A DNA stretch of 64,000 nucleotides from Rubripirellula reticaptiva (GCF_007860175.1 NZ_SJPX01000002.1:1550001-1614000); one strand, 5' to 3'. Shown: positions 17,615 to 28,385, counted from the first letter of the stretch. The notes: generated from the letters alone by a model not told the origin. A program made the numbers and translations.

Positions 17615-19021
17615 CTATTTGGCGATGCAGTACAAGTGATTCTTGCCTCGCAGGAAAATCTCATTTCCGACAATGGCGGCTGACGCATCAATCTCATCGT
17701 CAAGTTTGTTCGTCGCAATCACGTCGAAGGTCTTGCCGTGCTTGAAAACCAGCGTCGTACCGTCGCGGCCGGTCAGGTAAATGTGACCCGCGGCGGCAAC
17801 CGGCGACGCATAGACCGACGAAACATCGGGCAGGCGAGTCTCGTCGATAACAAGATCGCCCGTCTTTGCGTTTCGCGAAACCAGGATCCCATTGTTCGAT
17901 TTGACGAAATAGAGCTGGCCATTATAAAGCACCGGCGACGGAACGTACGGCGCGGCATCGTCTTCGATCCAAGTGACGATGTCCGAATCAGTAATGTCAC
18001 CTTTGGCACTCAGTGGAATCGAATAGATCGCGTAGCCTCGGTATCCGGTCATCACGATGACGTTGTCTTCAAAACGAACTGGCGTTGGGATGGGGTTGCC
18101 AGCCTGTCCGCCACATTCCCAAATCAATTCACCCGTGGCAAGGTCGTAGTTGCGCACTCGGTTGGAACCGTTGGTGATGACTTGGGTACGTCCGTCGTAT
18201 TCGGTGATCAGCGGCGTTGACCAAGTCGTTTGCTCGTCTCGCGATTGACGCCACTTTTCATCGCCCGTCTTGGCGTCCAAGGCAACGATGAACGAGTCGC
18301 CTTCGTGATCCCACGGCACGACAAGAGTTCCATCATGAATCGCTGGTGAGCTGCCTTCGCCAAACTGTGCTCGCGTACTCATCTGCCCTAGGTGCACGTC
18401 CCAAAGCTGCTTGCCATTGAGGTCAAGACAAAAGACGCCGCGCGAACCAAATGACATGTATAGTCGCTCGCCGTCGGTCACTGGTGATGATGATGCAAAG
18501 GTGTTGGTGTTGTGTCCAGCTTCGTGTGGGACTTGCTGCGTTAGCGACGTCCGCCAAACTTCTTTGCCCGTGGCTCGGTCGTAAGCCAAAACGATAAAAT
18601 CGTAAAAGTTGGTTGGTGCTGGCCCACCACCAAAACCACCGCGTCCACGGCCACCACCACGTCGCCCCGAACCTCGGTCGCTTTGTTCGGCCTGCGCGAC
18701 TTCAACCGGTGCTGCTTCGGCCGGTTTGTCCTCAGTGGCCGCTTTCGCGTCGGCGACCCGGTCTATCTTCACCGCCGTGCTGACGTAAACTCGATCGCCA
18801 AGAATGATAGGGGTGCTACTGCCGACACCAGGAACTTCGATCTTCCACTTGATGTTCTCCGATTCACTCCACTTGGTCGGCGGCTCAGAACCCTCCGCAA
18901 CTCCGCTTGCGTCTGGACCACGCCACTGGGGCCAATCTCGATTTACATCTTCGGCCGCGGCAGAGTAAGCCAGAACACTGAACGTCAAACCGAACAGACA
19001 AAGGAAAGGGCAGGTTTGCAT
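17615..19021 (-). CDS. secreted PQQ-type beta-propeller protein
   Basis: This 468-residue protein has a signal peptide (FLCLFGLTFSVLAYSAAA) and a quinoprotein-like eight-bladed propeller: DWPQWRGPDASGVAEG, KWKIEVPGVGSSTPIILGD, LAYDRATGKEVWRTSL, ALDAKTGDEKWRQSRD, YDLATGELIWECGG and VFKHGKTFDVIATN. A Gly/Arg-rich low-complexity insert (GSGRRGGGRGRGGFGGG) sits in an outer loop at about residues 115-135. It resembles the BamB/PQQ-like proteins of planctomycetes, which lack obvious catalytic residues and may bind ligands or other proteins. ATG at 19021 is chosen because it begins the signal. The same family forms the C-terminal half of the transporter fusion at 2857-5457. Confidence 0.87.
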   Translation of the reverse strand: MQTCPFLCLFGLTFSVLAYSAAAEDVNRDWPQWRGPDASGVAEGSEPPTKWSESENIKWKIEVPGVGSSTPIILGDRVYVSTAVKIDRVADAKAATEDKPAEAAPVEVAQAEQSDRGSGRRGGGRGRGGFGGGPAPTNFYDFIVLAYDRATGKEVWRTSLTQQVPHEAGHNTNTFASSSPVTDGERLYMSFGSRGVFCLDLNGKQLWDVHLGQMSTRAQFGEGSSPAIHDGTLVVPWDHEGDSFIVALDAKTGDEKWRQSRDEQTTWSTPLITEYDGRTQVITNGSNRVRNYDLATGELIWECGGQAGNPIPTPVRFEDNVIVMTGYRGYAIYSIPLSAKGDITDSDIVTWIEDDAAPYVPSPVLYNGQLYFVKSNNGILVSRNAKTGDLVIDETRLPDVSSVYASPVAAAGHIYLTGRDGTTLVFKHGKTFDVIATNKLDDEIDASAAIVGNEIFLRGKNHLYCIAK

Positions 19022-19127
19022 TGCGGAGCTCCAAATCGAAAAGGGATGGGAACAAAGTCGGCACCCGCAAAATGCGAGCACCTTGAGATCGCTGGATTGT
19101 AGGGCCGTGAACGCCACTACTGAGCGA

Positions 19128-22100
19128 CTAATTGCTTGGCATCGCTTGATTTAAATGAACATAGTCCAGACCAAACATGAATGCGGGCGCAGCATGCGGA
19201 TTCGTTCCCTCGATAGAAACGTGCAGTGCATTGTCGCCCGACGCCAATTCGAACGTGCCGAGTGAAACCGGCCCCGTCGAAACGACATTGGGTCCGTTGA
19301 ACAGATCGAATCTCTCAGCCACCTGCGAATCATTCACGGCGAAACGGACGATTCCGTAGTCGCGTGCTTGGGTCATCGCGACAAATACTTCGTAACGCCC
19401 AGCCTTATTCACCGGAACGGTCAAACTCAGTCGATCGCCTGTCTTTCCACCCGTCCACCACAGATGAGCATTGCCGCTCCACTTGCCCGCTTTGAAATTG
19501 CCCATTCCTTGCGGACTCACGTTGCCCCCACTGATCTTTGCAACGTGCAGCGACTCACCTTCTAGTGCTCCCTCGACACGCCCGCTTGTTTCGTTAAGCA
19601 CAGGTCCTTCGCCAGGCAACGGCACCTGTGTCGGACTCGCCAAATAGGCTATCAGGTCGACGACTTCATCCGGCTTCAGTTGATCGAGTTGTCCGTCCGG
19701 CATCATGGACACCTCGGTCAACTTCTGTGCTTCGATATCGCCGCGATCGACAACCAAACGTTCATTGGCCGTTTGAATCACGATGGCGGTTTCGTTCGTT
19801 TCACGCACGAGACCATTGATTGTTCGGCCGTCGATCGTCACGATCGTGGTGGCCTGATAATCACGGCCGACCAACGCGCTTGGGTCCAAGATGTTTTGCA
19901 GCGTGTAGTCCAAGTCACCACGGTTGCTGCCCGTAATGTCGGGACCAATTTTTTCGCCTTGACCGAATAGCTGGTGGCATTTTCCGCAGGTGTTGTTGTA
20001 GAGCAAACGTCCGTGCGACCGATTCGCGGATTGCAGCGTCTCCGGTGTGAGCCGTTGTTTCCATTGTTCGATCTGCTGCTTCTTGTCCGCCGTCGTCGCT
20101 CGCATCGACCCCCAAGTCCTGTTGATCAGTTCGGAAATCTCCGCGTCGCCAAGCGATTGCATTTGCCGAATCGTAAACGCTGACAGATCTTTTCGGTCGA
20201 CGATACCATCTTCGACGGCACCCAGCAGCTTGTGCGCCCAGGCGGATCGCGATGACAGCGCTGCCACGGCGTCGGATCGTTCGCTAGGCGAAAGCGTTTG
20301 GTAGCGAGCCAGGATCGCGTCGGGAATCTTCGCATCGTCGTAACCCGCCATCGCACGGATCGCCATTGCTCGCATGACATCGTCGTCCAAGATTGAAATC
20401 AAGGTCGGCACCAACGCATTGTCTTTGCCGGCAATCAGTGCTTGCAACGCGCTGGTCCGCTGCTCAGTTGACGCCGCACTGTCACTCGCAATCGACCGCA
20501 GCACTGGAAAAATCGACGCATCGCCGAACTTGACGGTAACCAGTTGAGCTTGCTGGCGGATCTTTGCGTCATTGCTGGCCGTCAGCTTGGCGTAAACGTC
20601 GGGCCATGCCGTGGGCATCCGCAATTTGCCTTGATTCTTGATCGCCGCAACGACTTCGCCGAGCATGATGGCTTGCATTTCTGCTTTATCCGTCTTGCCA
20701 AGCGATGTTAGCAGCGCACCGATGCTATCCTCATCGGCCGCGGCACGGCGGAAGATAAATTGGCTGACCTTTGGAATCCGATAGGCAGACGCTAGCGCGA
20801 ATACCCGATCCGTGTCAACTGGCACAAGTGGTTCGATGCCATACCAATACATCAATGGCAAGTTCGAATCGTTCGCATCATCAGCGTGGCTGAGCAAACC
20901 TGCTGCGATCGCCCATCGCGATTCGATTGGCAGACGTTGAAGCGCCGACGCGAGATAAAGTCGAACCAGCGATGACGAATCGCTGCTCGCCATCTCGGCG
21001 AAACGCGTCAGCAGTGCCTGACTGGCGGCGGAGTCTTCCATGGCAAGCTGGATCGCCCAAGCTCGCAAGTATTCCGACTTGTGCCCACTTTCATGCAGCA
21101 ACGCTTCTAAATCAGCGTCGCCAAGTTCACCGACGCAGTGCAGGGTCCAGATCGCTCGTAATCGCAACGAGACTTCTTCATTGCCCATCGCGATTTCTCG
21201 CAGCGACTTGATCGCCACCACGCGATCCTCCGCGTCGACCGATTCGCCACGCAGCAGCAGTTTTTCTTGCATCAACCGGCGAGCGGTTCGCACGTGGTTT
21301 TCGTTGGTGCTGCGATGCAACAATGCCAGTTCGTGCATCGTGGCGCTGTCAAGCGACAGCCCCGGCCAGTCGGTGGCACCGAACGATACTCGGTACACCC
21401 GCCCGTTGCTTCGGTCCCAGATTTCTTTGTCCGCGCGGTGACAAGCGTTTTTGTCATACCAGTCGATCATGTAGACGCTGCCGTCGGGGCCGTACCTCAT
21501 ATTGATTGCGCGAAACCAACGGTCGTTTGCAAACAGCACGTCGGATCCGTGCGAAGCAACATAGCCGCTGCCTTGACGACTGAGAATGTCGTTGTTGATG
21601 CGGTTGCCATGAACATTCGCCATGAAGATGGACCCGCGATACTGATGCGGCCAATTATCGGCCAAGTAGATCATCGCACCACAGTGGGCGTGGCCACCGC
21701 CCGCCGCATGAGTATCGTCTGCACCGGCGGGTTGATCTCGTCCCCACCAAGCATGGTCGCGGATATTGCCGGCATAGTGCGCGTGGTCCGCGATCGTTTG
21801 AATGTCTTCGTAAATATGCGGATTAAAATGTTGTCCGCCTTGGCGATGGTATCGGCCGCCTTGAATCATGTGGAACATGTGCGGAATCACACACGCCGTG
21901 ATAAACGTTTGCCCATACTCGTTGAAATCGACTCCCCACGGGTTACTGGTTCCTCTCGCAAATACTTCGAACTGATGCCGAATCGGATGGTATCGCCATA
22001 CGCCACAGTTAAGCGGAGTACGATCGTCTTTTACCGTGCCCGGTTTTCCGACCAATGAATGAGTGAACACGCCGTGACAACCGTACAACCATCCGTCGGG

Positions 22101-23831
22101 TCCCCAAGTGAACGCGTTCAGTACTTCGTGAGTATCGTGGTATCCGAATCCGTCTAACAAAATTTGCTCGGGGCCGTCCGGCACATCATCACCGTCCGCA
22201 TCGGGAATGAACATCAAGTAAGGTGCCGCGCCGACCCATACGCCGCCAAACCCAACCTCTAGGCCGCTGACCAAGTTCAATCCTTCGACAAAAACCGTTC
22301 GCTTGTCGAACACACCGTCGTGATCCACATCTTCCAAAATAATAATTTTGTCGTCACCTTCGCCTTCGGGAGCACGAACCGGATACGTGTGAGCTTCGGC
22401 GATCCACAATCGCCCGCGATGGTCGAACGTCATCGCGATCGGCTGGTGAACCATCGGTTCACCAGCTGCTAATTGCACTCGGAATCCTTCGGGAACCGTC
22501 ATTGCCTCGGCGGCCTCGATCGGCGACAAGCCTTCGTTTGTTGGCAGGCCTGCCGTCTCGCTGATCGCATTCAGTTCAGTTGGTCGAGGTTGAGTCCGGC
22601 TGCTGTCGCCCGCGTTGGCCGGGGTTCGCTTTTGCAGGCTGACGAACGTTCCTTTTTTGTTGCCAACGATCACATCAGGTGCTTGATCACCGTTGAGGTC
22701 AGCCACGCACAGATCCGTTCCGACACCGGACGCATCGTCCACAAGATGAGGAATCCAAGTGACCGTTCCTTCGGCAGATCGACTCAGCTCAAACCAATAC
22801 AGAACGGCCGGATCATTCGGATCGGCATCACCATGAGGTCCATGTGCCCACCATCGTTTTCCAGTGACGATGTCCTTAAGTCCGTCGCCGTTGACGTCGA
22901 CGAGTTTGACCGCATGAAGCTGAGAAAAGACCACACCAAAGGGACTCTCGTCTGCCTTGGATCCAAGAATGCGGTGCACAATAAAGTCACGCTGCACTTC
23001 GCCATCGCCACCGGTTTGCTCGTACCATGCCAACCCGTACCCGTGTGCATCCAACGACGTGACGACGTCGTTATCGCCATCGCCGTCGACATCATAGGCA
23101 AACATTTGCGCCGAACCACGACCGGGTGCGAACTCAAACGGATGCTTCGTCCAGACCGAATCACCGTCCAAAGACTCGGGCTGCTGCCACCATCCACTTT
23201 TTTCGATCAAGTCCATTCGTCCATCGCCATCGATATCGCCGACGCCCAAACCATGCGTAAACTTGCCGCCCGCTGACTGATCGCTTATCCGTCGGAACTT
23301 CCATTTTGCCGCCGGATGATCGCGTTGAACTTCGGCAAAGCCAAAATAACCATCGCTGCTACAGACAACGTCTCGTTTTCCGTCCCCATTGATATCGGCA
23401 TAAGTTGGTGATTCGTTATCGACGCTGTCCAGTACTTGATGACGCGGCCAAAAACGATCTTGACCCTTGGGGTTTTCAAACCACGATGCGTCTTTGCCCG
23501 GAAATCCGTAAACCAGGATGTCGTCCCAACCGTCGCCATTGAAGTCGTCGGTGAAGGCAAAGAAGTTATTCGAGTACGCGTGCGGGTCAAACGCGTCGCC
23601 AGTATAAAAACGATTCGATGATTGAAAATCAGGTCCTTCGTACCAAAACGGACCGGACGCAATGTCCGTCAGCCCATCGCGATTGAAGTCGCCTGTTGTC
23701 GCAGACTCGCTATAAAATTCTGACGACAGTTGCTGCGTCTTCCAGGTCACCAGATCCGGCTCGGCCGCAGTCAACAGCACGGAACATGCACAAGCGAAAA
23801 TGACCGAAGTTGGCGAGAGGATCTGGCGCAT
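19128..23831 (-). CDS. PVC-type heme-binding dehydrogenase with VCBS, HEAT and cytochrome c domains
   Basis: This is a 1567-residue secreted protein. After a signal peptide (ILSPTSVIFACACSVLLTAA) come FG-GAP/VCBS repeats (residues ~25-440; DFNRDGLTDIA, DINGDGKRDVV, DVDGDGDNDVV), then a PVC-type membrane-bound dehydrogenase propeller (~460-880; AMTVPEGFRVQLAAGEP, DHRGRLWIAEAHTYPVR, TWGPDGWLYGCHGVFTHS). HEAT-like helices follow to ~1230, then a cytochrome c domain with CGKCH near residue 1280 and a downstream axial Met candidate (SMMPDG), and finally a carbohydrate-binding-like beta-sandwich (~1420-1560). It probably oxidises a sugar or alcohol outside the cytoplasm and passes electrons to the heme. 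ATG at 23831 is chosen for the signal peptide. Substrate and partners are unknown. Confidence 0.9.
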   Translation of the reverse strand: MRQILSPTSVIFACACSVLLTAAEPDLVTWKTQQLSSEFYSESATTGDFNRDGLTDIASGPFWYEGPDFQSSNRFYTGDAFDPHAYSNNFFAFTDDFNGDGWDDILVYGFPGKDASWFENPKGQDRFWPRHQVLDSVDNESPTYADINGDGKRDVVCSSDGYFGFAEVQRDHPAAKWKFRRISDQSAGGKFTHGLGVGDIDGDGRMDLIEKSGWWQQPESLDGDSVWTKHPFEFAPGRGSAQMFAYDVDGDGDNDVVTSLDAHGYGLAWYEQTGGDGEVQRDFIVHRILGSKADESPFGVVFSQLHAVKLVDVNGDGLKDIVTGKRWWAHGPHGDADPNDPAVLYWFELSRSAEGTVTWIPHLVDDASGVGTDLCVADLNGDQAPDVIVGNKKGTFVSLQKRTPANAGDSSRTQPRPTELNAISETAGLPTNEGLSPIEAAEAMTVPEGFRVQLAAGEPMVHQPIAMTFDHRGRLWIAEAHTYPVRAPEGEGDDKIIILEDVDHDGVFDKRTVFVEGLNLVSGLEVGFGGVWVGAAPYLMFIPDADGDDVPDGPEQILLDGFGYHDTHEVLNAFTWGPDGWLYGCHGVFTHSLVGKPGTVKDDRTPLNCGVWRYHPIRHQFEVFARGTSNPWGVDFNEYGQTFITACVIPHMFHMIQGGRYHRQGGQHFNPHIYEDIQTIADHAHYAGNIRDHAWWGRDQPAGADDTHAAGGGHAHCGAMIYLADNWPHQYRGSIFMANVHGNRINNDILSRQGSGYVASHGSDVLFANDRWFRAINMRYGPDGSVYMIDWYDKNACHRADKEIWDRSNGRVYRVSFGATDWPGLSLDSATMHELALLHRSTNENHVRTARRLMQEKLLLRGESVDAEDRVVAIKSLREIAMGNEEVSLRLRAIWTLHCVGELGDADLEALLHESGHKSEYLRAWAIQLAMEDSAASQALLTRFAEMASSDSSSLVRLYLASALQRLPIESRWAIAAGLLSHADDANDSNLPLMYWYGIEPLVPVDTDRVFALASAYRIPKVSQFIFRRAAADEDSIGALLTSLGKTDKAEMQAIMLGEVVAAIKNQGKLRMPTAWPDVYAKLTASNDAKIRQQAQLVTVKFGDASIFPVLRSIASDSAASTEQRTSALQALIAGKDNALVPTLISILDDDVMRAMAIRAMAGYDDAKIPDAILARYQTLSPSERSDAVAALSSRSAWAHKLLGAVEDGIVDRKDLSAFTIRQMQSLGDAEISELINRTWGSMRATTADKKQQIEQWKQRLTPETLQSANRSHGRLLYNNTCGKCHQLFGQGEKIGPDITGSNRGDLDYTLQNILDPSALVGRDYQATTIVTIDGRTINGLVRETNETAIVIQTANERLVVDRGDIEAQKLTEVSMMPDGQLDQLKPDEVVDLIAYLASPTQVPLPGEGPVLNETSGRVEGALEGESLHVAKISGGNVSPQGMGNFKAGKWSGNAHLWWTGGKTGDRLSLTVPVNKAGRYEVFVAMTQARDYGIVRFAVNDSQVAERFDLFNGPNVVSTGPVSLGTFELASGDNALHVSIEGTNPHAAPAFMFGLDYVHLNQAMPSN

Positions 23832-23993
23832 AAACACGTACTCATTGGAGGGGCGGGATCGATCAATGTACCTGAGCAGCATGCCGAACACAGCATTTGA
23901 CTCCTGTCTGTTCAAGTGGATTCCGCAAATTTGGGTTTTGCGCTCTGCAAATGCGAACGACACCCAATCTCCCATCCAAGGCACGCTGACCCA

Positions 23994-26186
23994 CTAGTCA
24001 TTTTCTGGTAAACGTTTCACTTTTAAATTGCGATACGTCAGTACGGTGCCATCGTGTTCGATCACCGTACCGAGTGCGATCGACAATGCAGCCTGCGGAT
24101 CGTAGTCGGTCAGTTTGTATTTCTTGACCAATTCGCGGTAGTCCATCCACACGTTGATTTCACCTTGCTCGAATCGGATCTCAAACGGCACGACGATTGA
24201 TTTCGGGACGAACCTGCGCTCGTTCGTACTCAGTTCACCGATGGCGCCATAGCTCATCCACTGAGACGCATGGTTGTAAACGAACGAGTATTTTCGATCG
24301 CGACCTTCGTACAAATAGACGCCTGCTGTTCCGTGTGAAGCACGACCACCGCCGCGCGCGATCTCGCCCGTCAACACCCACCGCTGCCCAAAATCGGCTT
24401 GGCAAGTAGTCATCAAACCGTTGCGATTGGACTCACCCGATTCCCCACGCAGCGCGCCAGTGGGACGACTTATCCACTTTCCCGACAGGATCAACCAACC
24501 GGCCAGATCCTTCTCCGGAAGCAAGCTGACCTCTTCACCGGTCGCAAACTGTGTCAACCACTTTGCGGCCTGCAAGTCCGAGCGCAGCGAGCCGATCACT
24601 TGTGGTCGCAATCCTTCCCCTTTTAACAGCGATTCGATCAACACCATCGCGTTGCCGTACTCCGCCTTTTTCATCGCCGCGTCGATCGCGGCGATCGCAT
24701 CATGTTGGGGGCCAACGCTTCGAAAGACTTTCGAAATCACGGCATCACTACTGAGCGGAAATCGGCTCAGCGCTTCTTCGTTCAGTTCACCATCGAGTTC
24801 GTTGATTTGATCCTTCGCAAGTTCGTAACGCTGGTCCAAAAACGCGAACCCGGTCAATACGGTCTGCCACCAGGGCGATTCGCATTCCTGTTGCTGATAA
24901 TGATCGATGTACTTGCGGCAAACCGATTCGACTTCGTCAAAGACTTCGTTTTCACGCAAAAAACCATCGCCCTCGTCATTCTGGAAATCATGCAAGATCC
25001 TCCACAGCGATTCGCACAACATGTACGGCACGTCGGTGTCGTAGCGCTGCGTTGAAGCCGCCAACCGTCCGAGCTGTAACATCTGTTCGTGCGATCCATG
25101 CCAGCGCGGTCTCAGTCCGTTGAACATCCGGTGATAGGCAAACGAATAGTCGAGTTGCGCATCGATGGCACGCTGGAACCACACCTGCATCGCTTGGCGT
25201 GGGTTTTCGGACGCCCCCATGGATACTGTGATCATGCCGGTCGCCGCGTGTGGACGTTCGGGGCAGATCTCCCAGGCTCGTTTGAAGCAGTTTTCGGCAC
25301 GCTTCAAATGTTCCGCGAACCCTTCCCAGTCTGAATCACTGACGTTATAGCCCCAGCCGCCGCCGCGCTCGGCCCACGCTTTATCGAGATGCAGTTCGCC
25401 GCCGATCACGTTGACCAACCACGGTGATTCTTTCTCCAACTTCTTGGCAGTGAAGAAGTAGTTGCCTCGGAGTTTGAGCGGCATCGCGTGAAAGAACTTC
25501 AACGCCGAATCAACGATGGGCAGCGATTCGGGATTCGACGAATCATCCTGGACGATCATCTGTAACGAGTGACGCCAACATTCGTCAAAGTACTTTTTGG
25601 CTCTCTGGCTTTCGCCATCTTTGGCCTCATAGAATTTGCGAAGACGGTCGGCCGCGGCGAAACAGCGGATCGCTGGATAGCGTCGCACCACGATCAACGG
25701 ATACACGTCTTCGATCATTTGCATCGCTTTGCCACGGTCCGAATCCGATGCATCGCCGTCGCTCATCATCACGGCCCGACAGTACCGAACCAACGGATCC
25801 TCGCACCCGAGTTCGATGACTTTCTCGCCTTTGTTTGCCAGCTTTGCCGAGCAAAAATTCCCACCCGTCCGCGAAAAGTACTTGGCCATGTCATCAAGAA
25901 ACTCGACCGCGGCGTCGTCCCACTTTTCGCTTCGTGCACCAACTGCTTGATAAGCATCAACGAGTGTTCGGCGGTTGAACACATAACGATGTTCGCGCAG
26001 CTCAATGCTGGTCACCACGTCATCGCCAGTCGGCATTTGTATTTCAAGATCTGTCGATCTGAGATTTGCCAGAGCCGTAACGATATCTTCGCCGCCGACT
26101 TCACCAAAACCAGTCAACATGGCAACCACTCCGACAAAACAAACTTGACGGCAAAGCAGAAAACGGAACATCAGAAAGTTGCTCAT
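23994..26186 (-). CDS. large secreted TPR-like protein with DUF1080/LamG-like C-terminus
   Basis: This is a 730-residue protein. An N-terminal signal segment (LLCRQVCFVGVVAMLTGFG) is followed by mostly helical sequence with TPR/Sel1-like pairs (AENCFKRAWEICPERPHAATG, MQVWFQRAIDAQLDYSFAYHR). Trp-rich contacts are frequent. From about residue 590 the chain becomes beta-rich (VLTGEIARGGGRASHGTAGVYLYEG, SFVYNHASQWMSYGAI), like the laminin-G/3-keto-disaccharide hydrolase fold. Similar helical regions occur in planctomycete DUF4034 proteins, but I am not sure of the name. It is likely periplasmic or surface exposed and carries no evident catalytic triad. ATG at 26186 begins the signal sequence; the open frame extends 26 codons further. 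It ends 163 nt upstream of the start of the PVC dehydrogenase gene on the same strand. Confidence 0.75.
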   Translation of the reverse strand: MSNFLMFRFLLCRQVCFVGVVAMLTGFGEVGGEDIVTALANLRSTDLEIQMPTGDDVVTSIELREHRYVFNRRTLVDAYQAVGARSEKWDDAAVEFLDDMAKYFSRTGGNFCSAKLANKGEKVIELGCEDPLVRYCRAVMMSDGDASDSDRGKAMQMIEDVYPLIVVRRYPAIRCFAAADRLRKFYEAKDGESQRAKKYFDECWRHSLQMIVQDDSSNPESLPIVDSALKFFHAMPLKLRGNYFFTAKKLEKESPWLVNVIGGELHLDKAWAERGGGWGYNVSDSDWEGFAEHLKRAENCFKRAWEICPERPHAATGMITVSMGASENPRQAMQVWFQRAIDAQLDYSFAYHRMFNGLRPRWHGSHEQMLQLGRLAASTQRYDTDVPYMLCESLWRILHDFQNDEGDGFLRENEVFDEVESVCRKYIDHYQQQECESPWWQTVLTGFAFLDQRYELAKDQINELDGELNEEALSRFPLSSDAVISKVFRSVGPQHDAIAAIDAAMKKAEYGNAMVLIESLLKGEGLRPQVIGSLRSDLQAAKWLTQFATGEEVSLLPEKDLAGWLILSGKWISRPTGALRGESGESNRNGLMTTCQADFGQRWVLTGEIARGGGRASHGTAGVYLYEGRDRKYSFVYNHASQWMSYGAIGELSTNERRFVPKSIVVPFEIRFEQGEINVWMDYRELVKKYKLTDYDPQAALSIALGTVIEHDGTVLTYRNLKVKRLPEND

Positions 26187-26507
26187 AAATTGAAAAATTG
26201 GGCTGCTATCGAGGCGATGACCATCTACAAAGCGACTGGACACCCATCTTAACGAACCAAACAAGCTCGATCCACTTTGTCGGCTGACCTTGTGACTGCC
26301 GCAATCGTTTCGTGAAACTTGGCTTCAACCTGTGTAGCGAACATGCCATGGACAATCCGGCTTTGTCGCCCCGCCGGCATTGGGAAAACTGAGGGGATCG
26401 CTGCTAGCGTTACGATCGACACAACCGTTCACCGTGGACATCACGCTAACGCGATTGTAACGCTCGACGCGGAAGTCTCGGCCGCTCGCCCACCGATACC
26501 AGTGTCT

Positions 26508-28385
26508 ATGGAAACCCGACGAAACGTATTGAAATCGACCGCGGCGCTTGTTGCCAGCGCAGCTAGTTCGATTGCATCACCACGCGCCAGCGCTGACTTC
26601 GCGTTAGTCCGATCATTGCCAGTGATCGTTGACCGCGCGCGGACGGGGTCGAGTGAATTTAAAGAACGGGCAATCGCCGATCATGCCGCAAACATGAAAC
26701 CGTTTGGCGGATCACTTGCCCGCCATGGGCATGCGTTATTTCACCAGACACGCAGCGCCGCAACCGGCCCTTGGGATTTTGACATCGTCGTAATTGGATC
26801 AGGCTACGGAGCATCGATCTGTGCGGCCCGTTTGGCGATGGCGAAACAGTCCGGTGTTCGATTGGCGGTTTTGGAACGTGGACGCGAGTGGATTCCGGGA
26901 ACCTTTGCAGATACGTTTGCCGGCGCGATGAAGCAATCGCGATACCAAATGCTCGGTCCGAACAAAAAAACGATCGACAATCCGATCGGCCTGTTCAACG
27001 CGATGCAGAATGACGAAGTGAACGTCTTGTCGGGCAACGGATTGGGCGGTTCGTCGTTGATCAACGCCAATGTTGCGATTCGCCCCGATGCGGATTGCTT
27101 CAACCAGACGGACTGGCCCGCGGCCCTACGTGATCGACGCGTGCTGGATCCGTACTACGACCGCGCCAGTTTGGAGCTAGACGCCCGTGTTGAATCGATC
27201 GACGCCAGTCCGAAAATGCGAAGCCAACGATTGGCGGCCAAGCGTCTGGAAATTTGCGGTGCAAATTTCGAACCAGCTTCGCTAACGGTGACTCGCGGCA
27301 GCAAGAATGAGACGGCCGCTATCTTGAATCGTCAAGGTTTACGGCAACGTGGATGCATCGATTGCGGCGACTGCACGGCAGGCTGCAATGTCGGCGCCAA
27401 GAACACGCTGGCGATGAACTACCTTCCGCTTGCTCGACGACACGGCGCTGAAATCTACACGCACACCGAAGTGGTCCGGATCGAAAAACTTTGTGATCAC
27501 TACCGAATTCACTTCAACAATTTTCACCCGGATCGCGAAGGCAAACTTTGCACGCAGTCTGGAACGACAACCACTCGAATGGTGGTCGTCGGTGCGGGTA
27601 GTATCGGCAGCAACGAAATCTTGCTACGCAGTCGCTCGGCTGGCTTATCCGTTTCTGATCGTGTTGGCCATCGCTGGACCACCAACGGTGACGCAGTTGG
27701 CTTCATTCGAAAGAGCGATCACTTGACCAACATTGGCGGCTTCAGCGCGTTTGCTCAAAGCGGTTGTGCGGTCGGCCCCACGATTCAGACGAATCTGACT
27801 TACCCAGGCCGCACCAGGTTGTCTGAGCGAGTGCTGATTCAAGATGGCAGCGTCTCGCGATCATACGCCAACGTGCTAGGTCTTTTGATGCAAGACATGG
27901 ATCTTGACCAGACACTAGTGATGCTTGGCATGGGGCACGACGGCGCGGCGGGGCGAGTGGTGCTGGGCGACGATGGACTGGGCAGCGTGAAGTGGCCCGG
28001 CTTGAAAGACAGCCCCTATCGAAAACTAATCCGCCGTGAATTCGCTAAGGTCGCTGCCGCCCATGGCGGCAAATACAAATACCTGAAAATCTTTGGCGAC
28101 AACTTAATCACCGTGCACCCACTGGGGGGATGCGCGATGGCTGATGATCCACGAAATGGTGTCGTCGATGATTGCGGGCGAGTTTTTGATGCATCGCGAG
28201 GCGGCCAATGGGATGCCGCCACGGGTTTGGAAACGCCATCCATCCATACCGGTCTTTACGTTGCCGACGGGTCGATCATCCCCACCTCGATCGGATGCAA
28301 TCCGCTGATGACAATCTCAGCGCTAGCCGAACGTATCTCCCAGCAAATAGCAGGCGACCCAGCCCATGCGGATTTGTTTGCTTGA
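26508..28385 (+). CDS. GMC-type oxidoreductase (cholesterol-oxidase-like), Tat-like signal
   Basis: This 625-residue flavoprotein begins METRRNVLKSTAALVAS, resembling a Tat signal with a TRRNVLK motif. The FAD-binding Rossmann follows as VVIGSGYGASICAARLAMA. LSGNGLGGSSLINANVAIRP is the GMC sugar/FAD lid, and CIDCGDCTAGCNVGAKNTLAM is a Cys-rich insert typical of the cholesterol-oxidase/GMC branch. The C-terminus has HPLGGCAMADD and GLYVADGSIIPTSIGCNPLM, supplying the His/Asn catalytic region. It would oxidise a sugar, sterol or polyol alcohol group with FAD outside the cytoplasm. ATG at 26508 is chosen because the signal begins there. It is divergent from the TPR-like gene and appears monocistronic. 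Confidence 0.88.
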   Translation: METRRNVLKSTAALVASAASSIASPRASADFALVRSLPVIVDRARTGSSEFKERAIADHAANMKPFGGSLARHGHALFHQTRSAATGPWDFDIVVIGSGYGASICAARLAMAKQSGVRLAVLERGREWIPGTFADTFAGAMKQSRYQMLGPNKKTIDNPIGLFNAMQNDEVNVLSGNGLGGSSLINANVAIRPDADCFNQTDWPAALRDRRVLDPYYDRASLELDARVESIDASPKMRSQRLAAKRLEICGANFEPASLTVTRGSKNETAAILNRQGLRQRGCIDCGDCTAGCNVGAKNTLAMNYLPLARRHGAEIYTHTEVVRIEKLCDHYRIHFNNFHPDREGKLCTQSGTTTTRMVVVGAGSIGSNEILLRSRSAGLSVSDRVGHRWTTNGDAVGFIRKSDHLTNIGGFSAFAQSGCAVGPTIQTNLTYPGRTRLSERVLIQDGSVSRSYANVLGLLMQDMDLDQTLVMLGMGHDGAAGRVVLGDDGLGSVKWPGLKDSPYRKLIRREFAKVAAAHGGKYKYLKIFGDNLITVHPLGGCAMADDPRNGVVDDCGRVFDASRGGQWDAATGLETPSIHTGLYVADGSIIPTSIGCNPLMTISALAERISQQIAGDPAHADLFA

